Shown: positions 18,401 to 26,389 of the stretch, in pieces
Layout of the letters: each line of letters opens with the position of its first letter
Position numbering within the stretch: position 1 is the stretch's first letter
NCBI RefSeq assembly: GCF_004526235.1
Contig: NZ_CP038159.1
Coordinates: 1,736,001-1,800,000, forward strand
DNA from: Sphingobacterium sp. CZ-2
GTDB lineage: Bacteria > Bacteroidota > Bacteroidia > Sphingobacteriales > Sphingobacteriaceae
Reading direction: 5' to 3'
DNA length: 64,000 bases
The notes under the pieces: generated by a model
Told to the model about the DNA's origin: nothing
The model's input: only the letters and a program-made list of their open reading frames with translations
Database searches by the model: none
Made by a program: the position numbers and the translations under genes

Positions 18401-19808
18401 CAACATTATTTTGGATAATTTGACCTTCACGGATACCAAAGGGCATCAAGCGGTAGCGAATGGGAAGATCGATCTGAACAAATTAAACAATCCTTATATT
18501 GATGTGGATGTGGCCACCAATAATGTGATGATATTGAACACCACTTTCAAGGACAATAACCTTTACTATGGGACTGCCTTTGCTACGGGGAACTTTTTGT
18601 TCAAAGGACAGACCTCTGCTATCGACATCAATATCAAAGCAAGATCCGAGGCCAATACAGTCATCAGTATACCGTTTAACACAGCGATGACGGTATCTGA
18701 CAGCGATTTCATCTATTTTGTGAGTAAGGATTCCAGTGAAAATAAAGAGAATGCTTCCAGGTACTTCCTGAAGGGCATGACCATGAATATGGACCTGGTG
18801 CTGACCCCCGATGCGGAAGTGAACCTACAGACTGATCTTGGATCTTTGAAAGGGACAGGTAATGGGGAAATCACCTTGAAGGTATCGAGTTTAGGGGATT
18901 TTGAGATGTTTGGAGATTATACCGTAAGTTCTGGAAAATTCCATTTTACGGCGCAGGATTTTATCAACAAATACTTTGACATCAAACAAGGGGGAACCAT
19001 CCGTTGGACGGGCTCTCCGTCTGGAGCAACAATTAACTTGGTGGCACTCTATCAACAGCGAACATCGATCGGCGATCTGTATAATGCAGCCGGGCGAGCT
19101 GGGCAGGATGAACGCGTGTTGGCACAAGCTGATATGAACATCAAAGGTACGCTAAGCCAACCGGATGTTACTTTCGACTTGAATTTCCCGCAAAACCCGT
19201 ATGTAAAGGATGAACTGCAGGCCTATTTAAGCGATGCGAACAATGTAAACCAACAAGCCTTGAGTCTGATTATCCGAAGAAGTTTTACAGCAAGTTCTTC
19301 CAATGATGTTGGTCGGGAGGTGAACAACACCTTATTGTCTGCCGGAACAGAGATCGCCTTCAATCAGCTTAATAATATTTTAGCGCAATCCTTGAATATT
19401 AATTTCTTGGATTTTAATATCCGTTCCTTCAATGATGCCTCAGCTTCCTTTAGGTTCTTCAATGATCGTTTGGTATTGACTGGTGGTATTGTGGACCGCA
19501 GGAATATACAGACCACCGATCTGACTTTTTTCTCCAATGAGGTAGCTACGGATGCGGAGTTGACCTATAGGGTGCGTAGGGATGGAAGTTTAGTTTTCCG
19601 GGCTTACAACCGTTTAAATACGAGGAATATTTTATTTACACCGACGGATGATTATATCAACGCGGTAGGATTGGTGTATCGGCAGGAATTCAATACCCTT
19701 GGAGAATTCTGGCGCCGGATGTGGACTTTCAAAACAAAACAGGATAGTATCAAACCTTTTTCTTTGCCAAGGCAGGATACGGTAAAGCATAACCTTAATC
19801 CATTTTAG
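15411..19808 (+). CDS. TamB-family translocation/assembly protein
   Basis: A 1465-residue envelope protein with one N-terminal membrane segment (CLLSILALLSIVLFSLQF) and a long periplasmic beta-rich body. The C-terminal 400 or so residues form the TamB domain (formerly DUF490), with SGKFHFTAQDFINKYFDIKQGG and GTEIAFNQLNNILAQSLNINF. The family bridges inner and outer membranes and moves lipids or helps outer membrane protein assembly. The start is uncertain: TTG 15411 is the best candidate, since no ATG lies between the upstream stop at 15369 and the membrane segment. It has no close downstream partner on its strand. Confidence 0.92.
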   Translation: MICLLSILALLSIVLFSLQFSSVQTYVSHKVANYLSKELKADVKVERVYFRPFSELTLTGFQISDQSGKPLLSAKELHANLMLRKILENKITIEEISIEEAKANLHFYKDSSNFKFLVDYFAPKKKKEGKQSKPLQLQLDNIVLKNNQIKLVNHRFKHHNRGVDFSDLDIINLSGAINEIKFDTLGFEANLRALTLKEKSGFHLKELTAQTKISSTSMEFDDLKLISNNSSLSRYLKFTYSKFADFGDFINKVQIESTLEDVFVDSRDIEYFAPDLKFVKFKTHIIQAKVDGTVAELYASDAHLKTGKETELKGDFSIKGLPDINRTIFDFDLEKLNSSAKDVELLVPQLANRSAFKLPEQLHALGHLQFAGTFKGLYNLFDVEGNFQTALGDIIAKTNINLKQGIQYQGQLQSPDFQLGKLLGSNSLRQTGMDFDFQGKGLELDQLELNLAGDLKNFQFENYQYDSLFVNATLANSIIQAVGDIKDPQIRLSYDASIDLQQPQISYDIYADIEQVNLKKMGLVKKDSILIYNTSIHTQLKGNNLNNLVGDLYSDQINMETSKGEFSINDVYFSAQGNEKDRLFSLKSNVADAEMRGLIDLNTIVPYFKALAMRYAPAIGFDLEPYNPQIFDLEFNIKSFEPVSAFLDPNLTLEDGAYLEAHFSSEDYTAKFHAFSPLVKYKGINLQNLNLQENADQEAFSLDLKADRLFLNDSLYVNNIEINNVLAKDSLMFSVNAANETDVNYLRLNGNIHFAHNKPAYIKFNESTIVVNNDPWEFNKDAEMRVSKGKFYLQNLKASQGKQLLTFNGVLSNEDDKLDVAFNHFNLNSLESILAPMGIQLSGELNGNIEVNSIFRKPYLSADVSTTPLVYNKIPIGHLKLLADYVPESKVANLDLQLLDELNRGLTLKGTYQVDEGDQELNLKGDLKEAELILLQPFVRNLASNLEGRINADIQINGTLKNPLFNGTAKIQNASFNVNYLKTAYNFSNQTALVDKNNIILDNLTFTDTKGHQAVANGKIDLNKLNNPYIDVDVATNNVMILNTTFKDNNLYYGTAFATGNFLFKGQTSAIDINIKARSEANTVISIPFNTAMTVSDSDFIYFVSKDSSENKENASRYFLKGMTMNMDLVLTPDAEVNLQTDLGSLKGTGNGEITLKVSSLGDFEMFGDYTVSSGKFHFTAQDFINKYFDIKQGGTIRWTGSPSGATINLVALYQQRTSIGDLYNAAGRAGQDERVLAQADMNIKGTLSQPDVTFDLNFPQNPYVKDELQAYLSDANNVNQQALSLIIRRSFTASSSNDVGREVNNTLLSAGTEIAFNQLNNILAQSLNINFLDFNIRSFNDASASFRFFNDRLVLTGGIVDRRNIQTTDLTFFSNEVATDAELTYRVRRDGSLVFRAYNRLNTRNILFTPTDDYINAVGLVYRQEFNTLGEFWRRMWTFKTKQDSIKPFSLPRQDTVKHNLNPF

Positions 19809-19841
19809 TTGGCTATCCGTTTGTTTTTCTTCTAGTATACT

Positions 19842-20132
19842 TTAGTTTTTATTAAATAATTGGAATAAGGACTCCCATTCTTGATCAAGGGAACCGGTAA
19901 ATTCAGGCTGCTTGGCCCGGTTGTACCAATACCTGGCATTCCATAGATCGCCCTCCACCCGATGCAAATAAGCATGTAGGTGTGCAGAAAGTAAATCCGT
20001 GAGTTGATCGACCAAGTCATGGGCAGTTTTCCAATCGCCTTTTGCATCATACCAAAGGGATTTTAGATGTACGGACCAGGAAGGATCGGGATGATTTTCT
20101 TTTAACGAAGCTTTGAATTCTTGAATAGTCAT
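19842..20132 (-). CDS. Small conserved protein of unknown function (96 aa)
   Basis: The product is a soluble, tryptophan-rich 96-residue protein (SWSVHLKSLWYDAKGDWKTA; EGDLWNARYWYNRA) with probable tetratricopeptide-like helical character. The composition is protein-like, and the ATG at 20130-20132 is well placed. I recall similar short proteins of unknown function in Bacteroidota, but I cannot name a domain. Its stop is 33 bp from the convergent tamB stop, and it follows tex and its terminator on the same strand. Confidence 0.7.
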   Translation of the reverse strand: MTIQEFKASLKENHPDPSWSVHLKSLWYDAKGDWKTAHDLVDQLTDLLSAHLHAYLHRVEGDLWNARYWYNRAKQPEFTGSLDQEWESLFQLFNKN

Positions 20133-20164
20133 GGTTGAAATTAATCAATTATTTCGAGTACTAA

Positions 20165-20198
20165 TAAAAAAATGGCTAGCCTTGAGGACTAGCCATTT
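20165..20198 (-). terminator. Intrinsic terminator after tex
   Basis: AAATGGCTAG and CTAGCCATTT form a perfect 10-bp stem with a 9-base loop. On the minus strand it is followed by a run of T. It lies 10 bp past the tex stop. Confidence 0.9.
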
Positions 20199-20207
20199 CT
20201 TTTGTGT

Positions 20208-22505
20208 CTATTTAAATTTACTTGCCAAGGCTGCAAGTTTACTAGCCATATCGGTTTCGGGCTCAACCTCTCTCCTTCCATGGTTTCCCTTGCCATGCGA
20301 CCTGTTACCCTGATCTCGTTTCCCTTGATCTGATTTTCCAGTCTCCCGGTAATCCGAACGCTTTCTTTGCCCTTTATCTTCTGTTTTCATGCTTAGGCTG
20401 ATTCGGTTCCGGCGTTCATCTACCTCCGTCACCTGCACCATCACCTGTTGTTGCACTTTGACCACTTCATGTGGATCGGAAACATAATGATTCGCTAATT
20501 GACTTAAATGTACTAATCCATCTTGGTGAACACCTATATCCACAAAAGCACCAAAGTTTGTGATATTCGTTACGATTCCTGGCAGTTTCATGCCCACCTT
20601 CAAATCGCTGATTTTATTCACACCTTCCGTAAAGGAAAAGGATTCAAATTTCTCCCGTGGATCCAATCCTGGTTTAGCCAACTCGGCCATGATATCATTC
20701 AGGGTTGGCAATCCCACTTCCTCGGAGGTATAGTTTCTTAGGTTAACTTGTTTTCTAAGGCTATCATCCTTCATCAGATCCTCGATAGAAACCTTTAGAT
20801 CTTTTGCCATCTGTTCCACCAACGCATATCGCTCTGGGTGTACTGCGGAGGCATCCAAAGGATGCGCTGCATTTCGGATACGGAGGAAGCCAGCTGCCTG
20901 TTCAAAGGCTTTATCGCCCAGTCTAGGCACTTTTTTCAACTCCCGACGGGATTTGAACGGTCCATTTTCTTTACGATAATTGACGATCTGTTGAGCCAAT
21001 GCTGGACCTAATCCTGAGATATAGGCAAGAATCTGTTTGGAAGCGGTGTTTAATTCTACCCCAACTGCATTCACACAGGAAATCACGGTATCATCCAAGG
21101 CATTCTGTAATTTACCTTGGTCTACATCATGTTGATATTGACCTACTCCAATGGATTTTGGATCGATCTTCACCAATTCGGCCAAAGGATCCATCAATCT
21201 TCTACCGATGGAAACTGCACCACGAACGGTAACATCATAATCTGGGAACTCTTCCCTTGCGGTTTCTGAAGCAGAATAAATGGAAGCCCCACTTTCGTTC
21301 ACCATCACCACCGTCACATTCGACAATTGTAATTTGCGGACAAAATCTTCTGTTTCACGGCCAGCTGTACCATTACCAATTGCAATAGCTTCCACATCGT
21401 ATTTAGTAACTAAATGCTTGATGGTTTTCTCGGCCTCTGCCATTCCTCCGGCGCCATTGTGTGGGAAGATCGCCGTGTTCTCCAATAAATTCCCTTGCGC
21501 ATCCAGTACCACGGTTTTACATCCCGTACGGAAACCTGGGTCAATCGCCAATAGACGTTTCTGACCAAGTGGTGCCGCCAATAGCAATTGGCGAACATTA
21601 TCTGCAAAAACCTTGATCGCTTCTTCATCCGCACGTTGGCGAGTCAATACGCGAACCTCTGTTTCCATGGATGGTTTCAACAAACGCTTATAGCTATCCA
21701 ATAGCGCAAGTTCAACCTGTTCGCTGGAACTGTTCTTGGCTTTGATATATTGTTTTTCTATACCCGGAAGCACTTGATCCTCTTCCACATCCACATCCAG
21801 GTACAATAATTCTTCTTTTTCGCCCCTACGCATCGCTAATACCCGATGGGATGGTGCATCTTTTAGGGATTCAGACCACTCGAAATAGTCCTTGTATTTA
21901 AGGGCTGCCTCCTCTTTTCCTGGCACCACCCTAGAAACAAACTTCCCTTTTTCCATCAGGATCTTTCTTGCATGAGATCGAACTTCGGCATCCTCTGCAA
22001 TCTGTTCCGCTAGAATATCTCTTGCTCCTGCCAAAGCTTCTTCCAGGTTGTTCACCCCTTTTTCCGCATCGATATAGTCTGCAGCTGCTTCGTCAAGATC
22101 GATCTTATCCTGTGCTAATAGGATATCAGCCAATGGCTGTAATCCCTTCTCGCGCGCCATGGAAGCCCGTGTACGACGTTTTGGCTTGTATGGAAGGTAA
22201 ATATCCTCCAGAATGGCCATGGTCTCGGCTGTTTTTACCTGCTCCTCTAAAGCAGGGGTCAATTTCCCTTGATCACTAATGGATTTTAAGACAGCTTCCT
22301 TGCGTTTATCCAGATCGCGTAATTGCTGAATGTGATCTCTGATCGCCGCAATCTGCACCTCATCCAAACTTCCGGTAACCTCTTTACGGTATCTTGCAAT
22401 AAAAGGAATGGTAGCACCTTCATCCAATAGGGCCAATGTACTGTTTACTTGCTTTTCGCTAAGCGCTAGCTCTTGCGATACGATAAACTCGTGGGATGTA
22501 CTCAT
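20208..22505 (-). CDS. tex: Tex-family S1 RNA-binding transcription accessory protein
   Basis: Tex proteins are cytoplasmic nucleic-acid-binding factors linked to transcription. The order is normal: N-terminal helical Tex domain, YqgF/RuvC-like domain (LLAIDPGFRTGCKTVVLDAQG), helix-hairpin-helix segment (ISGLGPALAQQIVNYR) and an S1 domain (GIVTNITNFGAFVDIGVHQDG). A basic Gly/Arg/His-rich tail follows (about 715-755). I start it at ATG 22503-22505; two codons further up there is only a TTG. Terminators flank the gene on both sides, so it is probably transcribed alone. Confidence 0.95.
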   Translation of the reverse strand: MSTSHEFIVSQELALSEKQVNSTLALLDEGATIPFIARYRKEVTGSLDEVQIAAIRDHIQQLRDLDKRKEAVLKSISDQGKLTPALEEQVKTAETMAILEDIYLPYKPKRRTRASMAREKGLQPLADILLAQDKIDLDEAAADYIDAEKGVNNLEEALAGARDILAEQIAEDAEVRSHARKILMEKGKFVSRVVPGKEEAALKYKDYFEWSESLKDAPSHRVLAMRRGEKEELLYLDVDVEEDQVLPGIEKQYIKAKNSSSEQVELALLDSYKRLLKPSMETEVRVLTRQRADEEAIKVFADNVRQLLLAAPLGQKRLLAIDPGFRTGCKTVVLDAQGNLLENTAIFPHNGAGGMAEAEKTIKHLVTKYDVEAIAIGNGTAGRETEDFVRKLQLSNVTVVMVNESGASIYSASETAREEFPDYDVTVRGAVSIGRRLMDPLAELVKIDPKSIGVGQYQHDVDQGKLQNALDDTVISCVNAVGVELNTASKQILAYISGLGPALAQQIVNYRKENGPFKSRRELKKVPRLGDKAFEQAAGFLRIRNAAHPLDASAVHPERYALVEQMAKDLKVSIEDLMKDDSLRKQVNLRNYTSEEVGLPTLNDIMAELAKPGLDPREKFESFSFTEGVNKISDLKVGMKLPGIVTNITNFGAFVDIGVHQDGLVHLSQLANHYVSDPHEVVKVQQQVMVQVTEVDERRNRISLSMKTEDKGQRKRSDYRETGKSDQGKRDQGNRSHGKGNHGRREVEPETDMASKLAALASKFK

Positions 22506-22520
22506 AATCAAGTGTTATAG

Positions 22521-22553
22521 AAAAAATAAGCTGTTGAAGAACATCAACAGCTT
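22521..22553 (-). terminator. Intrinsic terminator after tatA
   Basis: AAGCTGTTGA and TCAACAGCTT form a perfect 10-bp stem (22528-22553) with a 6-base loop. On the minus strand it is followed by TATTTTTTC. Confidence 0.9.
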
Positions 22554-22575
22554 AATGATTTATGCTTAAATATTG

Positions 22576-23115
22576 TTAGGCGTTTTTAGATGGATTTTCA
22601 TCTGATGAAGTTTTACCTTCATCATGTTGTGTTTGGTCAGCAGATGGTTGATCTTCTGTAGCTGCCGTTTGGTCTACGTCTTTATTATCTTCAAAATGGT
22701 CGTTATAACCATAGCTGTAATAATCATCCTGTGTTGGGGTTGCATAAGGTTGATGGGTATATGTCCCGGCAGGAGCAGAAAAATGTGGAGTTTTCTTTTC
22801 TTTTACCTCTCCTTTTTCTGCCTGATCAGTACCTTGATTTGCTAAAGCCTCATCATTTTGGTAATTCGTAGATGTTTTTTGCTGCTCAGGTTCGCTTTCG
22901 ATATTTGCTTTTACATCATCAATTTCCTTTTCAAAGTTATTGATCTGATCGGAAATCTCTCTTTTGATGCCTTCGGAAGCATCTTTAAATTCGCGTATAC
23001 CTCTTCCCAATCCTCTCGCCAATTCAGGTAGTTTTTTCCCTCCGAACAACAACAACGCCACAATCAGGATCAACACCATCTCTTGGGTACCTATATTCAA
23101 AAACGCTAAATTCAT
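22576..23115 (-). CDS. tatA: Sec-independent translocase protein TatA/TatE type
   Basis: The 179-residue product has the Tat signature: a short N-terminal membrane helix (about residues 13-24, VLILIVALLLF), then the hinge and amphipathic helix FGGKKLPELARGLGRGIREF. The C-terminal half is a long, acidic, Gln/Asn/Tyr-rich tail without recognisable domain, longer than in E. coli TatA, as is usual in Bacteroidota. No tatC is adjacent. Confidence 0.93.
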   Translation of the reverse strand: MNLAFLNIGTQEMVLILIVALLLFGGKKLPELARGLGRGIREFKDASEGIKREISDQINNFEKEIDDVKANIESEPEQQKTSTNYQNDEALANQGTDQAEKGEVKEKKTPHFSAPAGTYTHQPYATPTQDDYYSYGYNDHFEDNKDVDQTAATEDQPSADQTQHDEGKTSSDENPSKNA

Positions 23116-23238
23116 TTCTTTTAAAAATTGTTAATAGAGCTAAGGTAAGTGTATTATTTTTTTTCGCCAACTGTTATCTGTAAATATTTAGACACAAAAA
23201 GTTAACAAGCCTGCTACAATGTTTGAAGTTAAACTTTG

Positions 23239-23246
23239 TACATTTG
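23239..23246 (+). promoter_or_regulatory. Predicted promoter of the MATE gene, -7 element
   Basis: TACATTTG matches TAnnTTTG and lies 21 bp before the ATG at 23268. It makes that ATG, rather than the TTG at 23223, the likely start. Confidence 0.55.
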
Positions 23247-23267
23247 CCCACTCCAACCCGATTTGAT

Positions 23268-24632
23268 ATGTTCAATTATTACAAATCCAACAAAATGTAT
23301 TACCTCAGCAGCATGGCATTAGCCGGACCTGTTGTGATTTCCCAATTGGGTCATACCTTGGTCCAAACAGCGGATACCATTATTGTTGGCCATTTTTCCG
23401 GTACGATTTCATTAGCTGCTGTTTCTCTGGTGCATTCTGTTTTTATGGTCGTCCTGGTGATAGGCCTTGGTATTGCCTTCGGATTAACACCGCTAATAGC
23501 GCAGGAAAATGGACGCGGGAACTATCAGGAATGTGCCAAATTGCTCTCCAACAGTTTTTGGTTGAACATCATTTCGGCTATCCTGCTGTTCCTGTTGGTT
23601 TATTTCGGATCGATGTATGCCATGCAACATGCTGACCAAGATCCGCTGGTGGTAGAAACTGCCAAACCTTATCTTCTGATCCTGAGCTTATCCATATTAC
23701 CTTTGATGCTGTTCAATACCTTTAAGCAATTTGCCGAAGGATTGGGCTTTACCAAGCAGGCCATGAACATTACCATTTGGGGAAATGTACTGAACGTGCT
23801 CTTGGCAATTGTGCTGGTGAAAGGGATGTTTGGCATTAAGCCAATGGGCGTTGTCGGTGTGGGTATTGCCACCTTGGTGGACCGTATCCTGATGATGGCC
23901 GTAATGGCTTGGTATGTTTTGAATTCATCGAATTTCAAAAGGTATATCCAGCATTTTTCGGTAAAGTTCATTGATGTGGATCGTATGAAAAACATCCTGA
24001 AGATTGGTGCTCCGGTTGCTATGCAGTATGTTTTTGAGATTGGCGCTTTTGCTGCAGCGGCTTTGATCGCAGGGATGATCGGGGCAGTGGAGCAGGCAGC
24101 ACATCAAACCGCAATTACGCTTGCGGCAATGACTTATATGATGGCCAGTGGAATTGCTTCAGCAGCCACCATTAAGGTTGGGAATAGTTTTGGAAACAAG
24201 AACTTTTTCAGGTTGAGGAAGTTTGCAACGGTTTCCTACCATTTGGTGATTGTCTTTATGATAATCTGTGCCTTGATATTTGCGGTGTTTAATCAATATC
24301 TACCGTATATTATTTCAACGGATCTGGCGGTTATTGCTTTGGCTGGCCCTCTATTGATCATTGCAGGTGGATTCCAATTATTTGATGGAACGCAGGTGGT
24401 TGGATTGGGTGTTTTGCGGGGTATGGGCGATGTGAATATCCCTACTTTTATAACGTTTGTGGCGTATTGGGTGGTGGGTATACCGGTAGCTTATCTGCTA
24501 GGGATTTATTGGAATGTAGGGGTTAAAGGGATTTGGTATGGCTTGACATTGGGATTGCTGACCTCTTCGGTTTTGCTGTTTTTGAGGTATCAGTATGTGG
24601 TGAAAAGGAAGTTAATTGAGGTGGGTGCCTAA
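23268..24632 (+). CDS. MATE-family efflux transporter
   Basis: Inner membrane antiporter of the multidrug and toxic compound extrusion family (NorM-like), 454 residues with about twelve membrane segments. Motifs include GPVVISQLGHTLVQTADTIIVGH in the first half and its repeat GAPVAMQYVFEIGAFAAAALIAGMIG in the second, the internal duplication that marks the family. The ATG at 23268 follows a -7 box directly. Substrate is unknown. It stands alone and converges on the E2 gene across an interrupted palindromic repeat and an IS110 element. Confidence 0.94.
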   Translation: MFNYYKSNKMYYLSSMALAGPVVISQLGHTLVQTADTIIVGHFSGTISLAAVSLVHSVFMVVLVIGLGIAFGLTPLIAQENGRGNYQECAKLLSNSFWLNIISAILLFLLVYFGSMYAMQHADQDPLVVETAKPYLLILSLSILPLMLFNTFKQFAEGLGFTKQAMNITIWGNVLNVLLAIVLVKGMFGIKPMGVVGVGIATLVDRILMMAVMAWYVLNSSNFKRYIQHFSVKFIDVDRMKNILKIGAPVAMQYVFEIGAFAAAALIAGMIGAVEQAAHQTAITLAAMTYMMASGIASAATIKVGNSFGNKNFFRLRKFATVSYHLVIVFMIICALIFAVFNQYLPYIISTDLAVIALAGPLLIIAGGFQLFDGTQVVGLGVLRGMGDVNIPTFITFVAYWVVGIPVAYLLGIYWNVGVKGIWYGLTLGLLTSSVLLFLRYQYVVKRKLIEVGA

Positions 24633-24650
24633 AGACATTGTAAGGTACTT

Positions 24651-24723
24651 CGTCATTGCGAGGAGGTACGACGAAGCAATCTTTGGACTTTGTCATCCTA
24701 AGCGGAGTCTTTGTCATCCTGAG
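24651..24723. repeat. Composite palindromic repeat, locus C, left half
   Basis: A full outer arm starts at 24651. Two partial inner arms follow (GTCATCCTAAGCGGAGTC and GTCATCCTGAG), the second stopping at 24723. The matching right half is at 26279-26384, beyond the IS110 element. Confidence 0.88.
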
Positions 24724-24955
24724 AATTAAAAATTTGAACTAAATTTATCGGAAGGTGATGACATTTAGTAACTTAGTTCATTGACCATTCTGCAGTTTGA
24801 CCGGACTATCGTATAGTGCATCTTGCCTGTCCCTGAGCTTGGTTCCATAGATTGAGGCATTGGAGTTTGGTACATCTTTTAGATTGTCCGTATGGTAGCC
24901 TGCCGTTTATTTTTCCTCTATGGGCTTAATGGTTTCACATTTTAATTGATGTGCC
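24724..24955 (+). ncRNA. Candidate bridge RNA region upstream of IS110 transposase
   Basis: This 232-bp non-coding stretch precedes the transposase and has small inverted repeats (for example ACTAT-CGT-ATAGT at about 24805-24817). IS110-group elements such as IS621 transcribe a bridge RNA from this position. CCTGAGC at 24832-24838 also occurs in the inner arms of the palindromic repeat into which the element is inserted. The RNA itself is inferred. Confidence 0.4.
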
Positions 24956-26251
24956 ATGAAAATCATTCACGATCATGCTGCGGGGATCGATATCGGTTCA
25001 CGCAGAATCTTCATCTCCGTCCAGGGGCAGGAGGTCGTTTCCTTCGCCACTTTTACCCGTAACTTTCGCGAAGCCCTGGACTATCTGCTCTCCCATGGTG
25101 TGGACACCGTTGCGATGGAGGCCACGGGTTCCTATTGGTTCATCCTTTACGATATCCTCCACGCCGGAGGGCTTGACGTCTGGCTGGTCGACGGCCGCCA
25201 GACCAAACAGGTCCCCGGACGGAAGACCGATGTAAAGGACTGCCAATGGATCCAGCAGCTGCACAGCTATGGACTGCTGAACCGCTGCTTTGTGGCCGAA
25301 GGGGACCAAAAGGAGATCCGCAGCTACCTGAGGCTGAGGGAGGACCTGCTGCGGAACGCCGCCATGCATGTCAACCACATGCAGAAGGCCCTGGTGGAAA
25401 TGAACATCAGGCTTCCCGAGGTACTGAGCCAGATCCATGGAGCAAGCGGTATGGCCGTCATCGGTGCCATCCTGTCGGGCGAGCGCGATCCTGGTGTCCT
25501 GCTGTCCCTGTGCCATACCAGGCTGCGCAGGACCAAGTCCCAGGAGATCCTTGCCGCCCTGGAGGGTTTCTATACAGAAAGGGGTGTGTTCGCCCTAAGG
25601 ATCGCCCATGAGGCCTATCTGTTCTACATGAAGCAGATTGCCGAATGTGACCATAAGCTGGAAGCCCTGCTGCAGAAGGGCGGCGATGGCGGCAAAGGGA
25701 CCCAGTCAGGGCCCAGGAAACCGATACGGCACAACAGGCCGGACATCAGGGACCTTGGCGCCCATCTGCTGGACCTCTTCCAGGGCAGGGATGCCACCAT
25801 ATTGCCCGGGATCACGGACTATACCTGGATGCAGATCTACAGCGAGACGGGAAACGATCTGGAACGATGGGCCACGGAGAAGCATTTCACAAGTTGGCTG
25901 GGGCTATCTCCGGGGCAGAACAGCTCGGGCACAAGTAGCAGAAGGGTCAAGCGGAAGGGGAAACCGCTGACCGGACAGATATTCCGGGTCATTGCACAGG
26001 GACTCCTACAGAGCAAGAAAATAGCGATCGGGGAATTCGGACGACGGCTTCGGGCCAGAAAAGGGCCTATGATCGCCATCAAGGCCATGGCCAACAAATT
26101 GGCAGCACAGTATTGGCGACTGATGGTAAAGGGGACTACCTATGTGGAACAAGGGGTGCAGACCTATGAAACACAATTGAAAAAGCAGAAGGAAAAGTAC
26201 CTAAACAGGTTGGCACTGGAGTTCGATATGAAATTAGATAAGATACATTGA
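24956..26251 (+). CDS. IS110-family transposase (DEDD recombinase)
   Basis: The 431-residue recombinase has the N-terminal RuvC-like DEDD domain: D12 (GIDIGS), E55 (MEATGSY), and D92 and D95 (KTDVKDCQW). The C-terminal Tnp domain carries a serine-rich motif (SSGTSSRR, about 322-329). All catalytic positions look intact and the frame is unbroken, so the enzyme may be active. Codon use is strongly G+C-rich compared with flanking host genes, a sign of transfer. The family inserts at short target sites chosen by a bridge RNA. Confidence 0.95.
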   Translation: MKIIHDHAAGIDIGSRRIFISVQGQEVVSFATFTRNFREALDYLLSHGVDTVAMEATGSYWFILYDILHAGGLDVWLVDGRQTKQVPGRKTDVKDCQWIQQLHSYGLLNRCFVAEGDQKEIRSYLRLREDLLRNAAMHVNHMQKALVEMNIRLPEVLSQIHGASGMAVIGAILSGERDPGVLLSLCHTRLRRTKSQEILAALEGFYTERGVFALRIAHEAYLFYMKQIAECDHKLEALLQKGGDGGKGTQSGPRKPIRHNRPDIRDLGAHLLDLFQGRDATILPGITDYTWMQIYSETGNDLERWATEKHFTSWLGLSPGQNSSGTSSRRVKRKGKPLTGQIFRVIAQGLLQSKKIAIGEFGRRLRARKGPMIAIKAMANKLAAQYWRLMVKGTTYVEQGVQTYETQLKKQKEKYLNRLALEFDMKLDKIH

Positions 26252-26278
26252 CCTGATTAACAATAGGTTATACAACAT

Positions 26279-26384
26279 GTCATTGGTAGCGTAGTCGAAG
26301 GATCTGTACGGGTACTAACGAACAGATGCTTCGACGCTGCTCAGCATGACATGCGGAAAGATTGCTTCGTTCCTCGCAATGACG
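26279..26384. repeat. Composite palindromic repeat, locus C, right half
   Basis: It begins with an imperfect inner arm (26282-26303, TGG against AGG, the only unpaired triplet among complete copies). The paired inner hairpin is at 26326-26347 (GCT/AGC) and the inverted outer arm ends at 26384. With 24651-24723 it makes one element separated by the IS110 insertion. Confidence 0.88.
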
Positions 26385-26389
26385 TGATG

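Larger units (their letters stand above)
24724..26276 (+). mobile_element. IS110-family element inside palindromic repeat (boundaries approximate)
   Basis: The element is bounded here by the two halves of a palindromic repeat. It contains one transposase gene and a long 5' non-coding part (24724-24955), as expected of the IS110 group, whose left end encodes the bridge RNA. The transposase is clearly richer in G+C than its neighbours. No terminal inverted repeats are seen, which is normal for the family. An alternative pair of ends is the 8-bp direct repeat CATTGACC at 24780-24787 and 26247-26254. Confidence 0.75.

Noticed and set aside
24749..24800. Terminal inverted repeats of the first IS110 element
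   Set aside because: I looked for inverted ends around both boundaries and found none beyond chance; the family normally lacks them.
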